NCBI GenBank assembly: GCA_049840395.1
Contig: JASGLD010000001.1
Location: forward strand, 124,001 to 188,000
Direction of reading: 5' to 3'
DNA from: CAILZL01 sp049840395
GTDB lineage: Bacteria > Pseudomonadota > Gammaproteobacteria > Steroidobacterales > Steroidobacteraceae
Length of the DNA: 64,000 nt
The notes beneath the pieces were generated by a model. It made no database searches. It had not been told where the DNA came from and saw only the letters and a program-made list of their open reading frames with translations. The translations under genes and the position numbers were made by a program. Each line of letters opens with the position of its first letter. The stretch's first letter is position 1. This document shows, one piece after another, positions 51,647-59,302 of this stretch.

Positions 51647-53173
51647 GTGGTGAATTCGACTGTGCGTGGCAAAGCCCGGTGGTGTGCCTTGGGCCTGGGT
51701 TTGGGTTTGATGAGTGCACCGGCTTTCAATGCCAATGCGGCCAATATCTCGACGGTGTTCGCTTTCGATCTGCATTACACCGCTGCCGGCGTCGTCGAAG
51801 GCACGGGCACCAATGCGGGCTATCTTTACGGAAGCACCTATGACACTTCGCTGACCTATGGCGGCTCGATTTATCGTGTACCGCTGGGCGGCGGTGAGCC
51901 GAAGGTGATTTATCAATTGCAATCAACTGATGGCTACAGCCCGCAAGCCTCCATGGTGGTGGGCACCGACGGCTATCTGTACGGCACCACGCATTATGCG
52001 CCGCGAGTGGGCACTGATACGGCCAGAGGATCGGGCACGATCTTCCGTCTATCTCAGGATGGCAGCGGCTACACCACGCTGCACACCTTCACTTACAGCA
52101 CCACCACCAATTCCACCACCGGTATCGCCGTCAACGACGACGGCATCTATCCGGATCGCGCCTTGATTCAGGATGCCACCTATCTGTACGGCACCACCTC
52201 GTATGGCGGTCTGTATGGATCGGGCACGGTGTTTCGCGTGCGTAAGTCCGATGGCGCATTCACTGTGTTGCATCACTTTGCGGCCGTCGACAGTGTCACC
52301 ACCGGTCTCAATGCCGCAGGCGAGGGCGCCTATCCCTCTTCATCGCTGACGCTGGCCAGCGATGGTCGCTTGTATGGCGTTACCAGTGGCGGCGGTCCTA
52401 ATTTGAAGACAGCGGGTTCAGCTGACTCTATTACCGGTTATTCCGGTACCGGAACCATCTATTCTCTGCGAACCGACGGCACCGATTTTCAGACCGTCTA
52501 CGCCTTCAGCGCCCTGGATGACACGGCTGCCGGCAGTAATGCCATCGGCGTGAATCTGGATGGCGTGCAACCCAATGGCAGTCTTCTTGAAGTCAGTTCG
52601 GGCGTTTTGATTGGCACGACCACCGACGGCGGCACCCCTACCGATACCTCACTGACTGGTTACGGCACGATATTTAGCTTTGCCACCGGCACCAAGCAGC
52701 TGACCACCTTGTACAACTTCGACTCCACCACGGGCGCGACCCCCAGTGGCAATTTGATTCTCGACAATGGCCGTGTGTATGGCATTACCAGCGGGGGCTC
52801 CAGCGATGCCGGAACGTCATTGGGTAATCTTTATGCCATTGATGTCGCCGGTACTAATTTTTCCAATGTGCATCCGTTCGTATTTACAGAAGGCACCAGC
52901 CTTACGGGTAGTTTGATAAAAGCCAGCAATGGCGATTTATTCGGCACAGCGAGTTACGGCAATGCTTGCACCTCGGTGAGTAGCAGCGGCTATGGCGCAG
53001 TGTTCCGCTGGAGCTTGGCGACGGGACAGAGCTCATCCGGTTACGCCAGCTGCACCACCTATACCTCAAGCAGTGGCGGTGGCGCGATGCAGCCCGGGTT
53101 CCTGTGGTTGCTTGCAGCGCTGGGATTGGCGCCGCCGGTGCGCCGTCGGTTGTTCGGCTTTCACAAGCCATAA
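51647..53173 (+). CDS. Exported GloVer-repeat (TIGR03803-type) protein with C-terminal anchor
   Basis: The protein (508 aa from GTG 51647, GGAG upstream; GTG 51650 equally possible) has a signal peptide ending NANA. The mature part consists of repeats of about 70 residues with G(T/S)(I/V)(F/Y)R plus TxLHxF and DGxLYGTT cores (e.g. DGYLYGTTHYAP, SGTIFRLSQDG, LYGTTSYGG, GTVFRVRKSDG). This is the choice-of-anchor tandem-repeat (GloVer) family of propeller-like surface proteins. The end, GGGAMQPGF, a hydrophobic stretch and RRR, fits a GlyGly-CTERM-style sorting tail processed by a rhombosortase. Function unknown; surface display likely. Followed immediately by a strong terminator. Confidence 0.85.
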   Translation: MVNSTVRGKARWCALGLGLGLMSAPAFNANAANISTVFAFDLHYTAAGVVEGTGTNAGYLYGSTYDTSLTYGGSIYRVPLGGGEPKVIYQLQSTDGYSPQASMVVGTDGYLYGTTHYAPRVGTDTARGSGTIFRLSQDGSGYTTLHTFTYSTTTNSTTGIAVNDDGIYPDRALIQDATYLYGTTSYGGLYGSGTVFRVRKSDGAFTVLHHFAAVDSVTTGLNAAGEGAYPSSSLTLASDGRLYGVTSGGGPNLKTAGSADSITGYSGTGTIYSLRTDGTDFQTVYAFSALDDTAAGSNAIGVNLDGVQPNGSLLEVSSGVLIGTTTDGGTPTDTSLTGYGTIFSFATGTKQLTTLYNFDSTTGATPSGNLILDNGRVYGITSGGSSDAGTSLGNLYAIDVAGTNFSNVHPFVFTEGTSLTGSLIKASNGDLFGTASYGNACTSVSSSGYGAVFRWSLATGQSSSGYASCTTYTSSSGGGAMQPGFLWLLAALGLAPPVRRRLFGFHKP

Positions 53174-53181
53174 ATAAAAAA

Positions 53182-53198
53182 GCCGCGCTCAGCGCGGC
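53182..53198. terminator. Bidirectional intrinsic terminator
   Basis: GCCGCGC, loop TCA, GCGCGGC, with AAAAA before and a seven-base T-run after. It lies between the GloVer gene and the convergent TonB-family gene. Confidence 0.9.
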
Positions 53199-53269
53199 TT
53201 TTTTTATGGGTGTCTGTTATGACGCGTCATATCAGTGCGGTACTTGATGCCCGCTAGGGTTTGGATCCG

Positions 53270-54181
53270 TCAAAGAAACTGCCACTCATAGGCAAAGCGC
53301 AACTGGTCATAGTCGCGTTTGAGATTAGTCGGGAAGGGGTCGAAGGGCGCGGCTCGTTTCAGAATGTTCAATGCCGCCTGATCTATCGCGGCATCGCCGC
53401 TGGATTGTTGAATCTGCGCCGTCTTCAGCGTGCCGTTGGCGCTAATCACCACTTCCAATACCGGATTGCGATTGTTGAAACGTTGGCGCGCTGCGAGCGG
53501 ATAGTTGAGCGTGCCGACCCGTTCGATCTTGCGCTTCCAGCTATCCAGATACGGCGCCAGACGCGATTCGCGTGTGTCCGGCGTGATGAAAGCTTCGCGA
53601 CTGTTCTGGCCGCGCAGTCGTAAATCGTCGTCGATCAGGGAGGTGGCGATGGGATTGGGTGGGGTCGGCGAGAGCGACAGCGGGGTTTCGTTGCTGCGTG
53701 TCGGCAGCTCCGTGCCATTTTGATACGCCAAAGCCGAGCGCTCGGCGCGACTGGCAATCACTTCCACCGAGGCGCTGCCCATCACTGCCTGCGAGAACTC
53801 CAGGCCATTGCCTTCTGCGCTGCCGTTATTGACGGCGGCCAGTGGCGAGTCGGCCGGATTGGCGGCGCGCACGGCTTTTTGGGTGTTGCCATTGCCCACC
53901 TGGGTACGCTGCGCCAGATACACGGCATCCGGATTGGCTTCGCGACTGGGACTGTTATCGGTAAGCAATAACACTTCCAGCGTGGGCGCATCGCCCTTGG
54001 GTTGCGACAGCGGACCGACAAAGGTCACGCCGGTGATGACGATGACATGCAGTAGCGCCACCAGGAACAAGGTGGTGATCAAGCGATCGCGCACCGGCGC
54101 CACGCCTTCGCGCTGCAATGTGATGGAGTGCAGCTCGGCGGCAGCGGCGTCGGCAAGCGGTGGTGTGTTCGGTGGGTTCAC
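53270..54181 (-). CDS. tonB: TonB-family energy transducer (tonB3-like)
   Basis: About 303 aa from GTG 54181. A short cytoplasmic segment precedes one membrane helix (about 35-57: LITTLFLVALLHVIVITGV). A long, not strongly proline-rich periplasmic linker follows, and a C-terminal TonB domain (about 215-303: YPLAARQRFNNRNPVLEVVISANG, GDAAIDQAALNILKRAAPFDPFP, YEWQFL). TonB couples the proton-motive force to outer-membrane receptors such as the one at 3371. In Pseudomonas aeruginosa the tonB3 gene occupies the same place beside gshB and pilG and is needed for twitching motility, so this gene is probably its counterpart. No ExbB/ExbD are here. The ATG at 54265 lies inside apbE and is unlikely. 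Confidence 0.88.
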   Translation of the reverse strand: MNPPNTPPLADAAAAELHSITLQREGVAPVRDRLITTLFLVALLHVIVITGVTFVGPLSQPKGDAPTLEVLLLTDNSPSREANPDAVYLAQRTQVGNGNTQKAVRAANPADSPLAAVNNGSAEGNGLEFSQAVMGSASVEVIASRAERSALAYQNGTELPTRSNETPLSLSPTPPNPIATSLIDDDLRLRGQNSREAFITPDTRESRLAPYLDSWKRKIERVGTLNYPLAARQRFNNRNPVLEVVISANGTLKTAQIQQSSGDAAIDQAALNILKRAAPFDPFPTNLKRDYDQLRFAYEWQFL

Positions 54182-54200
54182 TGAGTTATGTGGCGGTAAA

Positions 54201-55241
54201 TTACAAATCGATCTGCTGGATGCGATGTTGCCGCAGGGCGGCCGGATTCCATTGCAGGCGCGCATACAGTGCCGCAGTCACTTCAATCGCGCCACTGGCA
54301 TCGATGCGCAGTGCTTCACGGATGCCCATTTGTCGCGCGATGCGCCGCCAATTTTCAGGACCGGCGGCCATGAGCGCGGTGGAGGCCGCGTCGGCCAGCG
54401 TGGCATCGTCGTCGATCACGGTAACCGCTTCTGTATGTGTGACTGGCTGGCCGGTATGCGGATCGAGCAGGTGATGAATGCGCCTGCCATCCTGCAGGGC
54501 ATAGCGCTCGTAGTCGCCGGAAGTAGAAATGCTCTCGCCGTCTTGCAGGCGGATTTCCGCCAGTGCCTTGGCCGAGCGCGGTTCGCGAATTGCTAAGGTT
54601 TGCAGTTGCGCTGTCATGCTCTTGCCCATGACTCCCCACTGGCCGCCCATATTGATCGCAGCCTGTGTGCAACCTTGGGCTTTTAGTTGCTGCAGTGCCA
54701 GTTGCAGAGCGTAGCCCTTGGCCAGTGCACCTAAGTCCAGTTGTAGATCCTGACGTGTACTGCTTACCTGTTTGCCATCGATGTGCAGGTCACTCAATGA
54801 AGGATGTGACGTTCGCCACTGATTCAGAATGGAGCTGGATGCAGTGGCGGGTGCATCGTTTAAATCGGCAAATCCCCAGGCTTTAACCAAGGGGGCTACC
54901 GCTGGATCGAAGTAGTCGTCACTGAGTCGTTGTAACTCAACTGAGCGTTGCAGCAGTGCTGCCAATGTGGGCGAGACTGTCATGCTGCGATGTTCGGTCA
55001 GCGCAGTATTCAATTGTTTCAATTCGCCGCTGTCGTCGGTGGTCCAGGGATACCAATCGATGCCTTGACGTCGCAGCGATCGCTCTATTCGTGCGCTCAA
55101 CTGCGCGGCGCTACTGGGATCTTTCGCCAGAATCGAGAGCTGCACTTCCGTGCCCATGGCGAGAAAAGTGCTGTCGTAGCGTTGCAAGTTCTGCCGAGTG
55201 CAGGCACTTAGAAAAACACATGTCCATAGTGCCCACGTCAC
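54201..55241 (-). CDS. apbE: FAD:protein FMN transferase (ApbE), lipoprotein
   Basis: From GTG 55241 (GAGG seven bases upstream) the protein has 346 aa; a TTG at 55313 inside gshB would add 24 residues that lack signal features. A short signal with lipobox LSAC precedes the ApbE domain: FLAMGTEVQLSI, SDDYFDPAVAPLV, DLGALAKGYAL, AAINMGGQWGVMG, ISTSGDYER, HHLLDPHTGQPV and ADAASTALM near the end. ApbE moves FMN from FAD onto Thr residues of target proteins such as NqrB/C and RnfG in the periplasm. Its target is not in this window. It lies between gshB and tonB, 52 and 19 bases from its neighbours, so the three are likely one operon. In Pseudomonas gshB and tonB3 adjoin directly, so apbE is an addition. 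Confidence 0.9.
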   Translation of the reverse strand: MTWALWTCVFLSACTRQNLQRYDSTFLAMGTEVQLSILAKDPSSAAQLSARIERSLRRQGIDWYPWTTDDSGELKQLNTALTEHRSMTVSPTLAALLQRSVELQRLSDDYFDPAVAPLVKAWGFADLNDAPATASSSILNQWRTSHPSLSDLHIDGKQVSSTRQDLQLDLGALAKGYALQLALQQLKAQGCTQAAINMGGQWGVMGKSMTAQLQTLAIREPRSAKALAEIRLQDGESISTSGDYERYALQDGRRIHHLLDPHTGQPVTHTEAVTVIDDDATLADAASTALMAAGPENWRRIARQMGIREALRIDASGAIEVTAALYARLQWNPAALRQHRIQQIDL

Positions 55242-55293
55242 CCATAAGCCTCGCAGATCGTGCTGTGCATCTGCGAGGCCGTTCTGGTTGAGG

Positions 55294-56253
55294 TTACTTG
55301 CGCCGCTTTTCAATGGCGTCGATCAGCAGATTGGCGATGTTGCACTTGAACTGTTTGTCCAACTCGCGAATGCCGGTGGGGCTGGTGACATTGATTTCGG
55401 TGACGAAGCCGCCGATCACATTGATGCCGACAAACAGCATGCCGCGTTCGCGCAGCGTCGGTCCGATCTGGCTGACCAACCAGCGATCGCGCTCATTGAG
55501 TTCGCGGCCCTTGCCGGTGGCGCCGGCCGCGAGATTGCCGCGGTTATCGGTGGGCGAGGGGATACGTGCCAGTGCATAGGGTGCGGCTTCGCCGTCGATG
55601 ATCAGGATGCGCGAATCGCCGCCTTCTACGATCTCCGGCAGGTACTTCTGCACGATGGCGTAATTGGTGCCCAGGTTGGTTTGGGTTTCAAACACCACAT
55701 TGGTGTTCTTGTCGCCTTCCTTCAGTACGAAGATCGAACTGCCGCCCATACCGTGCAGCGGCTTGCAGACGATGTGGCGATGCTCATGCATGAAGGCATG
55801 CATGTCGGCCATATCGCGCGTGATCAGCGTGGGCGCACAGCATTGTGGGAACCAGGCGGTGAATACCTTCTCGTTCATATCGCGCAAGCCGGCAGGCTTG
55901 TTGACCACCAGTACGCCTTCGGCTTCGGCGCGCTCCAGAATGTAGGTGGTATAGATGTACTCCATGTCGAAGGGCGGGTCCTTGCGCATCAGGATCACAT
56001 CCATGCTGGCCAGGCGTTCGGTGTGTTCGGCACCGACGGTGGCCCAGTTTTCGTAATCGTCGCGCACTTCCACCGGGTGTACGCGGCCCCAGGCAACGCC
56101 ATCGCGCAGCCATAGATCGCGTTGCTCCAGATAGAACAGTTCGTGGCCGCGCGCCTGGGCGGCCAGCATCATGGCCAGGGTGGAGTCCTTGGCCGGTTTG
56201 ATGCCCTCGATGGGGTCCATCACGATGGCGATACGCAAACGCCGTTTACTCAT
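55294..56253 (-). CDS. gshB: Glutathione synthetase
   Basis: At 319 aa this is essentially the length of E. coli GshB (316). It starts at ATG 56253 with AGAGAG upstream. Motifs: IAIVMDPIEGIKPAKDSTLAM at the start, DVILMRKDPPFDMEYIYTTY, VVNKPAGLRDMNEK, KPLHGMGGSSIFV (ATP-grasp loop), GGDSRILIIDGE, RIPSPTDNRGNLAAGA and NVIGGFVTEINVTSPTGIRE. It joins gamma-glutamylcysteine and glycine to make glutathione with ATP in the cytoplasm. It stands divergently from pilG, about 240 bases away, exactly as in Pseudomonas and related gammaproteobacteria. Confidence 0.97.
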   Translation of the reverse strand: MSKRRLRIAIVMDPIEGIKPAKDSTLAMMLAAQARGHELFYLEQRDLWLRDGVAWGRVHPVEVRDDYENWATVGAEHTERLASMDVILMRKDPPFDMEYIYTTYILERAEAEGVLVVNKPAGLRDMNEKVFTAWFPQCCAPTLITRDMADMHAFMHEHRHIVCKPLHGMGGSSIFVLKEGDKNTNVVFETQTNLGTNYAIVQKYLPEIVEGGDSRILIIDGEAAPYALARIPSPTDNRGNLAAGATGKGRELNERDRWLVSQIGPTLRERGMLFVGINVIGGFVTEINVTSPTGIRELDKQFKCNIANLLIDAIEKRRK

Positions 56254-56495
56254 GGTCGCTCTCTGGAAAATTCACCGGCGTATGCCGGTGGCGGCAAAAA
56301 AAATATGGGGTCCGGCAGGTTGCGATGCAGGTTCTGCGCACTGCGCCGCAGGCAAGCCGTGACGGGCTTCATACTATACGCAGGGTGGCGATGGCGGGTG
56401 GCATATCAATATGTTAAAACCAGATCGCTGCGTAGCAGTGCAATTTACCGGCGCGTGTACGACATGCGCCAGCCAGCAGGTGAGCTGAGGTATTC

Positions 56496-56909
56496 ATGAT
56501 GAATGGGGCAACCGCCGAAAAATTACGTCTGGCCGGATTGAAGGTGCTGGTCATCGACGACAGCAAGACCATCCGCCGCACCGCTGAAACCCTGCTGGCC
56601 AAGGAGGGTTGCGAAGTCTTTACTGCGGTGGACGGTTTCGATGCCTTGTCGAAGATCGCTGACCACCAACCGGACATCGTGTTTGTGGACATCATGATGC
56701 CGCGTCTCGACGGCTATCAGACCTGTTCGCTGATCAAGCACAACAAGGTCTTCAAGAGCATTCCGGTGATCATGCTGTCCAGCAAGGACGGTTTGTTCGA
56801 TCGCGCCCGCGGGCGCATCGTCGGGTCCGAGCACTATCTCACCAAGCCCTTCACCAAGGACGAATTGTTGAGCGCCATCGAAACTCATGTCGGACACCTG
56901 GTTCGCTGA
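56496..56909 (+). CDS. pilG: Twitching motility response regulator PilG
   Basis: A single receiver-domain protein of 137 aa, close to P. aeruginosa PilG (135 aa). It has VLVIDDSKTIRRTAETLL (acidic pocket DD), the phospho-acceptor Asp in VFVDIMMPRLDGYQT, MLSSKDG and the switch Lys in YLTKPFTKDELL. A short extension before the receiver (NGATAEKLRLAGLK) is typical. PilG is phosphorylated by ChpA and promotes type IV pilus extension, and it helps raise cAMP through CyaB in Pseudomonas. It is first in the pilGHIJ-chpA operon, with GAGG upstream; pilH follows after 14 bases. Confidence 0.95.
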   Translation: MMNGATAEKLRLAGLKVLVIDDSKTIRRTAETLLAKEGCEVFTAVDGFDALSKIADHQPDIVFVDIMMPRLDGYQTCSLIKHNKVFKSIPVIMLSSKDGLFDRARGRIVGSEHYLTKPFTKDELLSAIETHVGHLVR

Positions 56910-56923
56910 GTCGGAGTGAAGTC

Positions 56924-57289
56924 ATGGCATTGATTCTCATCGTTGACGACTCGCCCACCGAAGTGCACGCCATGAAGGTGGCGCTGGAGCGGCATGGCTA
57001 TCAAATCGCCTCTGCCGGCGATGGCGCCGAGGCCTATGAAAAAGCCCGGCAGATGAAGCCGGATCTGATTTTCATGGATGTGGTGATGCCCGGCGTGAAT
57101 GGCTTTCAGGCCACGCGCAAACTGGCGGGAGATCCCAGCACCAAGGAAATTCCCGTCATCATGGTCACTTCCAAGGACCAGGAAACGGATCGTATCTGGG
57201 GTATGCGCCAGGGCGCGGTGGACTACCTGGTCAAACCGGTGTCGGCCGAGCGCTTGCTGGCCAAGGCCCGAGCGGCGCTGGCCAGCTGA
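56924..57289 (+). CDS. pilH: Twitching motility response regulator PilH
   Basis: A stand-alone receiver of 121 aa, the length of P. aeruginosa PilH. LILIVDDSPTEVHAMKVALE gives the acidic pocket, LIFMDVVMPGVNGFQATR the phospho-acceptor Asp, MVTSKDQETDRIWGMRQGA the signature after it and YLVKPV the conserved Lys. PilH opposes PilG, promotes pilus retraction and may act as phosphate sink for ChpA. Ribosome site GGAG nine bases before ATG 56924. Cotranscribed between pilG and pilI. Confidence 0.95.
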   Translation: MALILIVDDSPTEVHAMKVALERHGYQIASAGDGAEAYEKARQMKPDLIFMDVVMPGVNGFQATRKLAGDPSTKEIPVIMVTSKDQETDRIWGMRQGAVDYLVKPVSAERLLAKARAALAS

Positions 57290-57306
57290 TTGCTCAAGGA
57301 CCCGTC

Positions 57307-57873
57307 ATGACTGCTGCACCTGCACTGCGTTCCCTGCTCGACCGACCTTACGAGTTATTACTCGAGATCGAGCGGCGCGCCCGTGCCGCGCAGGCCGGTC
57401 AGGCCCGCGATACGCAAGCGGGTGACGAATGGGTGGGGGTGTCGTTCCGTCTAGGCGCAGAAACATTCTTAGTGGCCCGCGAAGAAACCCGTGAGGTTCT
57501 GGGCGTGCCGACTTTTTTGACGCGTGTGCCCGGCGCTCGTGCCTGGATTCGCGGCCTGGCCAATGTGCGCGGCCAGTTGTTGCCCATCGTCGATTTGCGC
57601 GCCTTCCTGGGCGGCGGTGCGGCGCCCATCGGTCGCAGCGCGCGCATCCTGGTGGTCAACAATCGCGACGTGCCCGCGGGTCTGTTGGTGGATGAGGTGC
57701 TGGGTTTCCGGCGTTTCACCGACCGCGAATTCAACACCCAGTTGCCGGCCACCATCCTGCATTGCGACCGCTACTTGGCGGGCGCATTCCGGCGCGGCAA
57801 TGAAGTGTCGCCGGTGTTTGGTTTACGCACACTGCTGGAGAGCAATGAATTTTTGACGGGAGCGGCGCACTAG
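57307..57873 (+). CDS. pilI: CheW-like adaptor PilI
   Basis: The 188-aa protein has a CheW fold (about 40-180: VSFRLGAETFLVAREETREVLG, LTRVPGARAWIRGLANVRGQLLPIVDLRAFLGG, VLVVNNRDVPAGLLVDEVLGFR, LAGAFRRGNEVSPVFGLRTLL). An N-terminal helix (residues 5-30) precedes it, as in PilI of Pseudomonas (178 aa). It links the PilJ receptor to the kinase ChpA in the chemosensory array. AGGA lies before ATG 57307; it follows pilH by 17 bases and precedes pilJ by 28. All array-contact regions look intact. Confidence 0.93.
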   Translation: MTAAPALRSLLDRPYELLLEIERRARAAQAGQARDTQAGDEWVGVSFRLGAETFLVAREETREVLGVPTFLTRVPGARAWIRGLANVRGQLLPIVDLRAFLGGGAAPIGRSARILVVNNRDVPAGLLVDEVLGFRRFTDREFNTQLPATILHCDRYLAGAFRRGNEVSPVFGLRTLLESNEFLTGAAH

Positions 57874-57901
57874 GCCACGCGGTCCAGGTACGAAAACAAC
57901 T

Positions 57902-59248
57902 ATGGCAAATCAGACCACCTCCAAGACCAACGCACTGCGCTTCAGTCCCTTGTTGCTGGCCATCGTGTTGTTGGCCATTGTCGCCACCGGGGCTTGCTTG
58001 CTGACTGGCGTAAACAATGTTGCAGGTATCAATCTACCCGTGGTGCTGTTGGTGGTGGCGGCGCTGGCGGTGATCGCGCTGGCGCTGATTCAACGTACCG
58101 CTACCGAGCTGGCCAAGGCGGCCGACAAACATCGCATGCAGAACGAGCGCAACCAGGAAGCGATTCTGCGTTTGCTGGACGAAATCACCAATCTGGCCGA
58201 GGGCGATCTCACCGTGAAAGCCACGGTGACCGAAGACATCACCGGTGCGATTGCCGATTCCATCAATTACGCCATCGAAGCCCTGCGCGGTTTGGTGACC
58301 ACCATCAACAAGACATCGGTGACGCTGGACGGTTCGGCGCGTCAGGCGCTGGCTTCTGCAGGTCACTTGGCCAAGGCATCGGTGCAGCAATCCAAGCAAG
58401 TAGCCGCGGCTTCGGAATCAGTGGTGGAAATGGCATCGTCGGTGGAGGAAGTGTCCGGCAATGCCGAGCGCTCTTCCGATGTGGCGCGGCATTCAGTGGA
58501 TATTGCCCATAAAGGTTCGGATGCTGTGCGTCGCACCATTGATGGCATGAACACCATTCGCGAAACCATTCAAGAGACCTCCAAACGTATCAAGCGTCTG
58601 GGCGAAAGCTCGCAGGAAATCGGCAACATCGTTGAACTGATCAATGACCTTGCCGAGCAAACCAACATTCTGGCCTTGAATGCTTCCATCCAAGCTTCCA
58701 TGGCCGGTGAAGCCGGCCGCGGTTTCGCCGTCGTGGCTGATGAAGTGCAACGCCTGGCCGAACGCGCCGCCCAGGCCACCAAGCAGATCGAAGTGCTGGT
58801 GCGTACGATTCAAGCCGACACCAATGAAGCCGTAGTGTCCATGGAGCGCAGTACCACCGATGTGGTGGGCGGCGCCTTGCTGGCCGAGAATGCCGGCGCG
58901 GCACTGGAAGAAATCGAACAGGTATCGAATCAGATTGCGTCGCTGGTGCAGAACATTTCCGCCAGTGCGCGCCAGCAATCCGAATCGGCGCAGAACATTG
59001 CGCGCAACATGCAGGTGTTGCGCGAGATCAGCGCGCAGACCGCCGACAACAGCGCTGCGACCTCTACCTCTATCGGCAAGCTGGCGCAGCTGTCCGGCTT
59101 GATGCGTAAATCAGTGGCTGGATTCCGTTTGCCGGAGCCGCCCAAGAAAGTCGAATCGAATACGGTGGCGGTGGGAGGAACTGCGGTGGGCAAGCCTGCC
59201 ACGCAGGCTGCGCCAGCCGTTAAGAAAGTCAGCGGTCTCTCGGCATAG
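57902..59248 (+). CDS. pilJ: Chemoreceptor PilJ without the periplasmic sensor domain
   Basis: This 448-aa methyl-accepting protein is much shorter than P. aeruginosa PilJ (about 680 aa). Two membrane helices (about 15-35 and 44-62) are separated by only about eight residues, so the large periplasmic PilJ domains that sense pilin are missing. A HAMP-like region (about 88-135: EGDLTVKATVTEDITGAIAD) and a full signalling coiled coil follow. The hairpin tip LINDLAEQTNILALNASIQA and AGEAGRGFAVVADEVQRLAE match PilJ type. A Pro/Ala-rich tail ends the protein. It could sense cytoplasmic or membrane signals, or couple through another protein. The ribosome site is weak. pilI and chpA flank it, so identity is firm despite the missing part. 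Confidence 0.9.
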   Translation: MANQTTSKTNALRFSPLLLAIVLLAIVATGACLLTGVNNVAGINLPVVLLVVAALAVIALALIQRTATELAKAADKHRMQNERNQEAILRLLDEITNLAEGDLTVKATVTEDITGAIADSINYAIEALRGLVTTINKTSVTLDGSARQALASAGHLAKASVQQSKQVAAASESVVEMASSVEEVSGNAERSSDVARHSVDIAHKGSDAVRRTIDGMNTIRETIQETSKRIKRLGESSQEIGNIVELINDLAEQTNILALNASIQASMAGEAGRGFAVVADEVQRLAERAAQATKQIEVLVRTIQADTNEAVVSMERSTTDVVGGALLAENAGAALEEIEQVSNQIASLVQNISASARQQSESAQNIARNMQVLREISAQTADNSAATSTSIGKLAQLSGLMRKSVAGFRLPEPPKKVESNTVAVGGTAVGKPATQAAPAVKKVSGLSA

Positions 59249-59302
59249 AGCAGCCGGTGACTGGTCCAGATAAAACCGTGAACGTAACGGAGCACCGCAC
59301 TA

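Noticed and set aside
55198..56115. 305-aa plus-strand frame opposite gshB
   Set aside because: gshB is complete and conserved; this frame has no motif.
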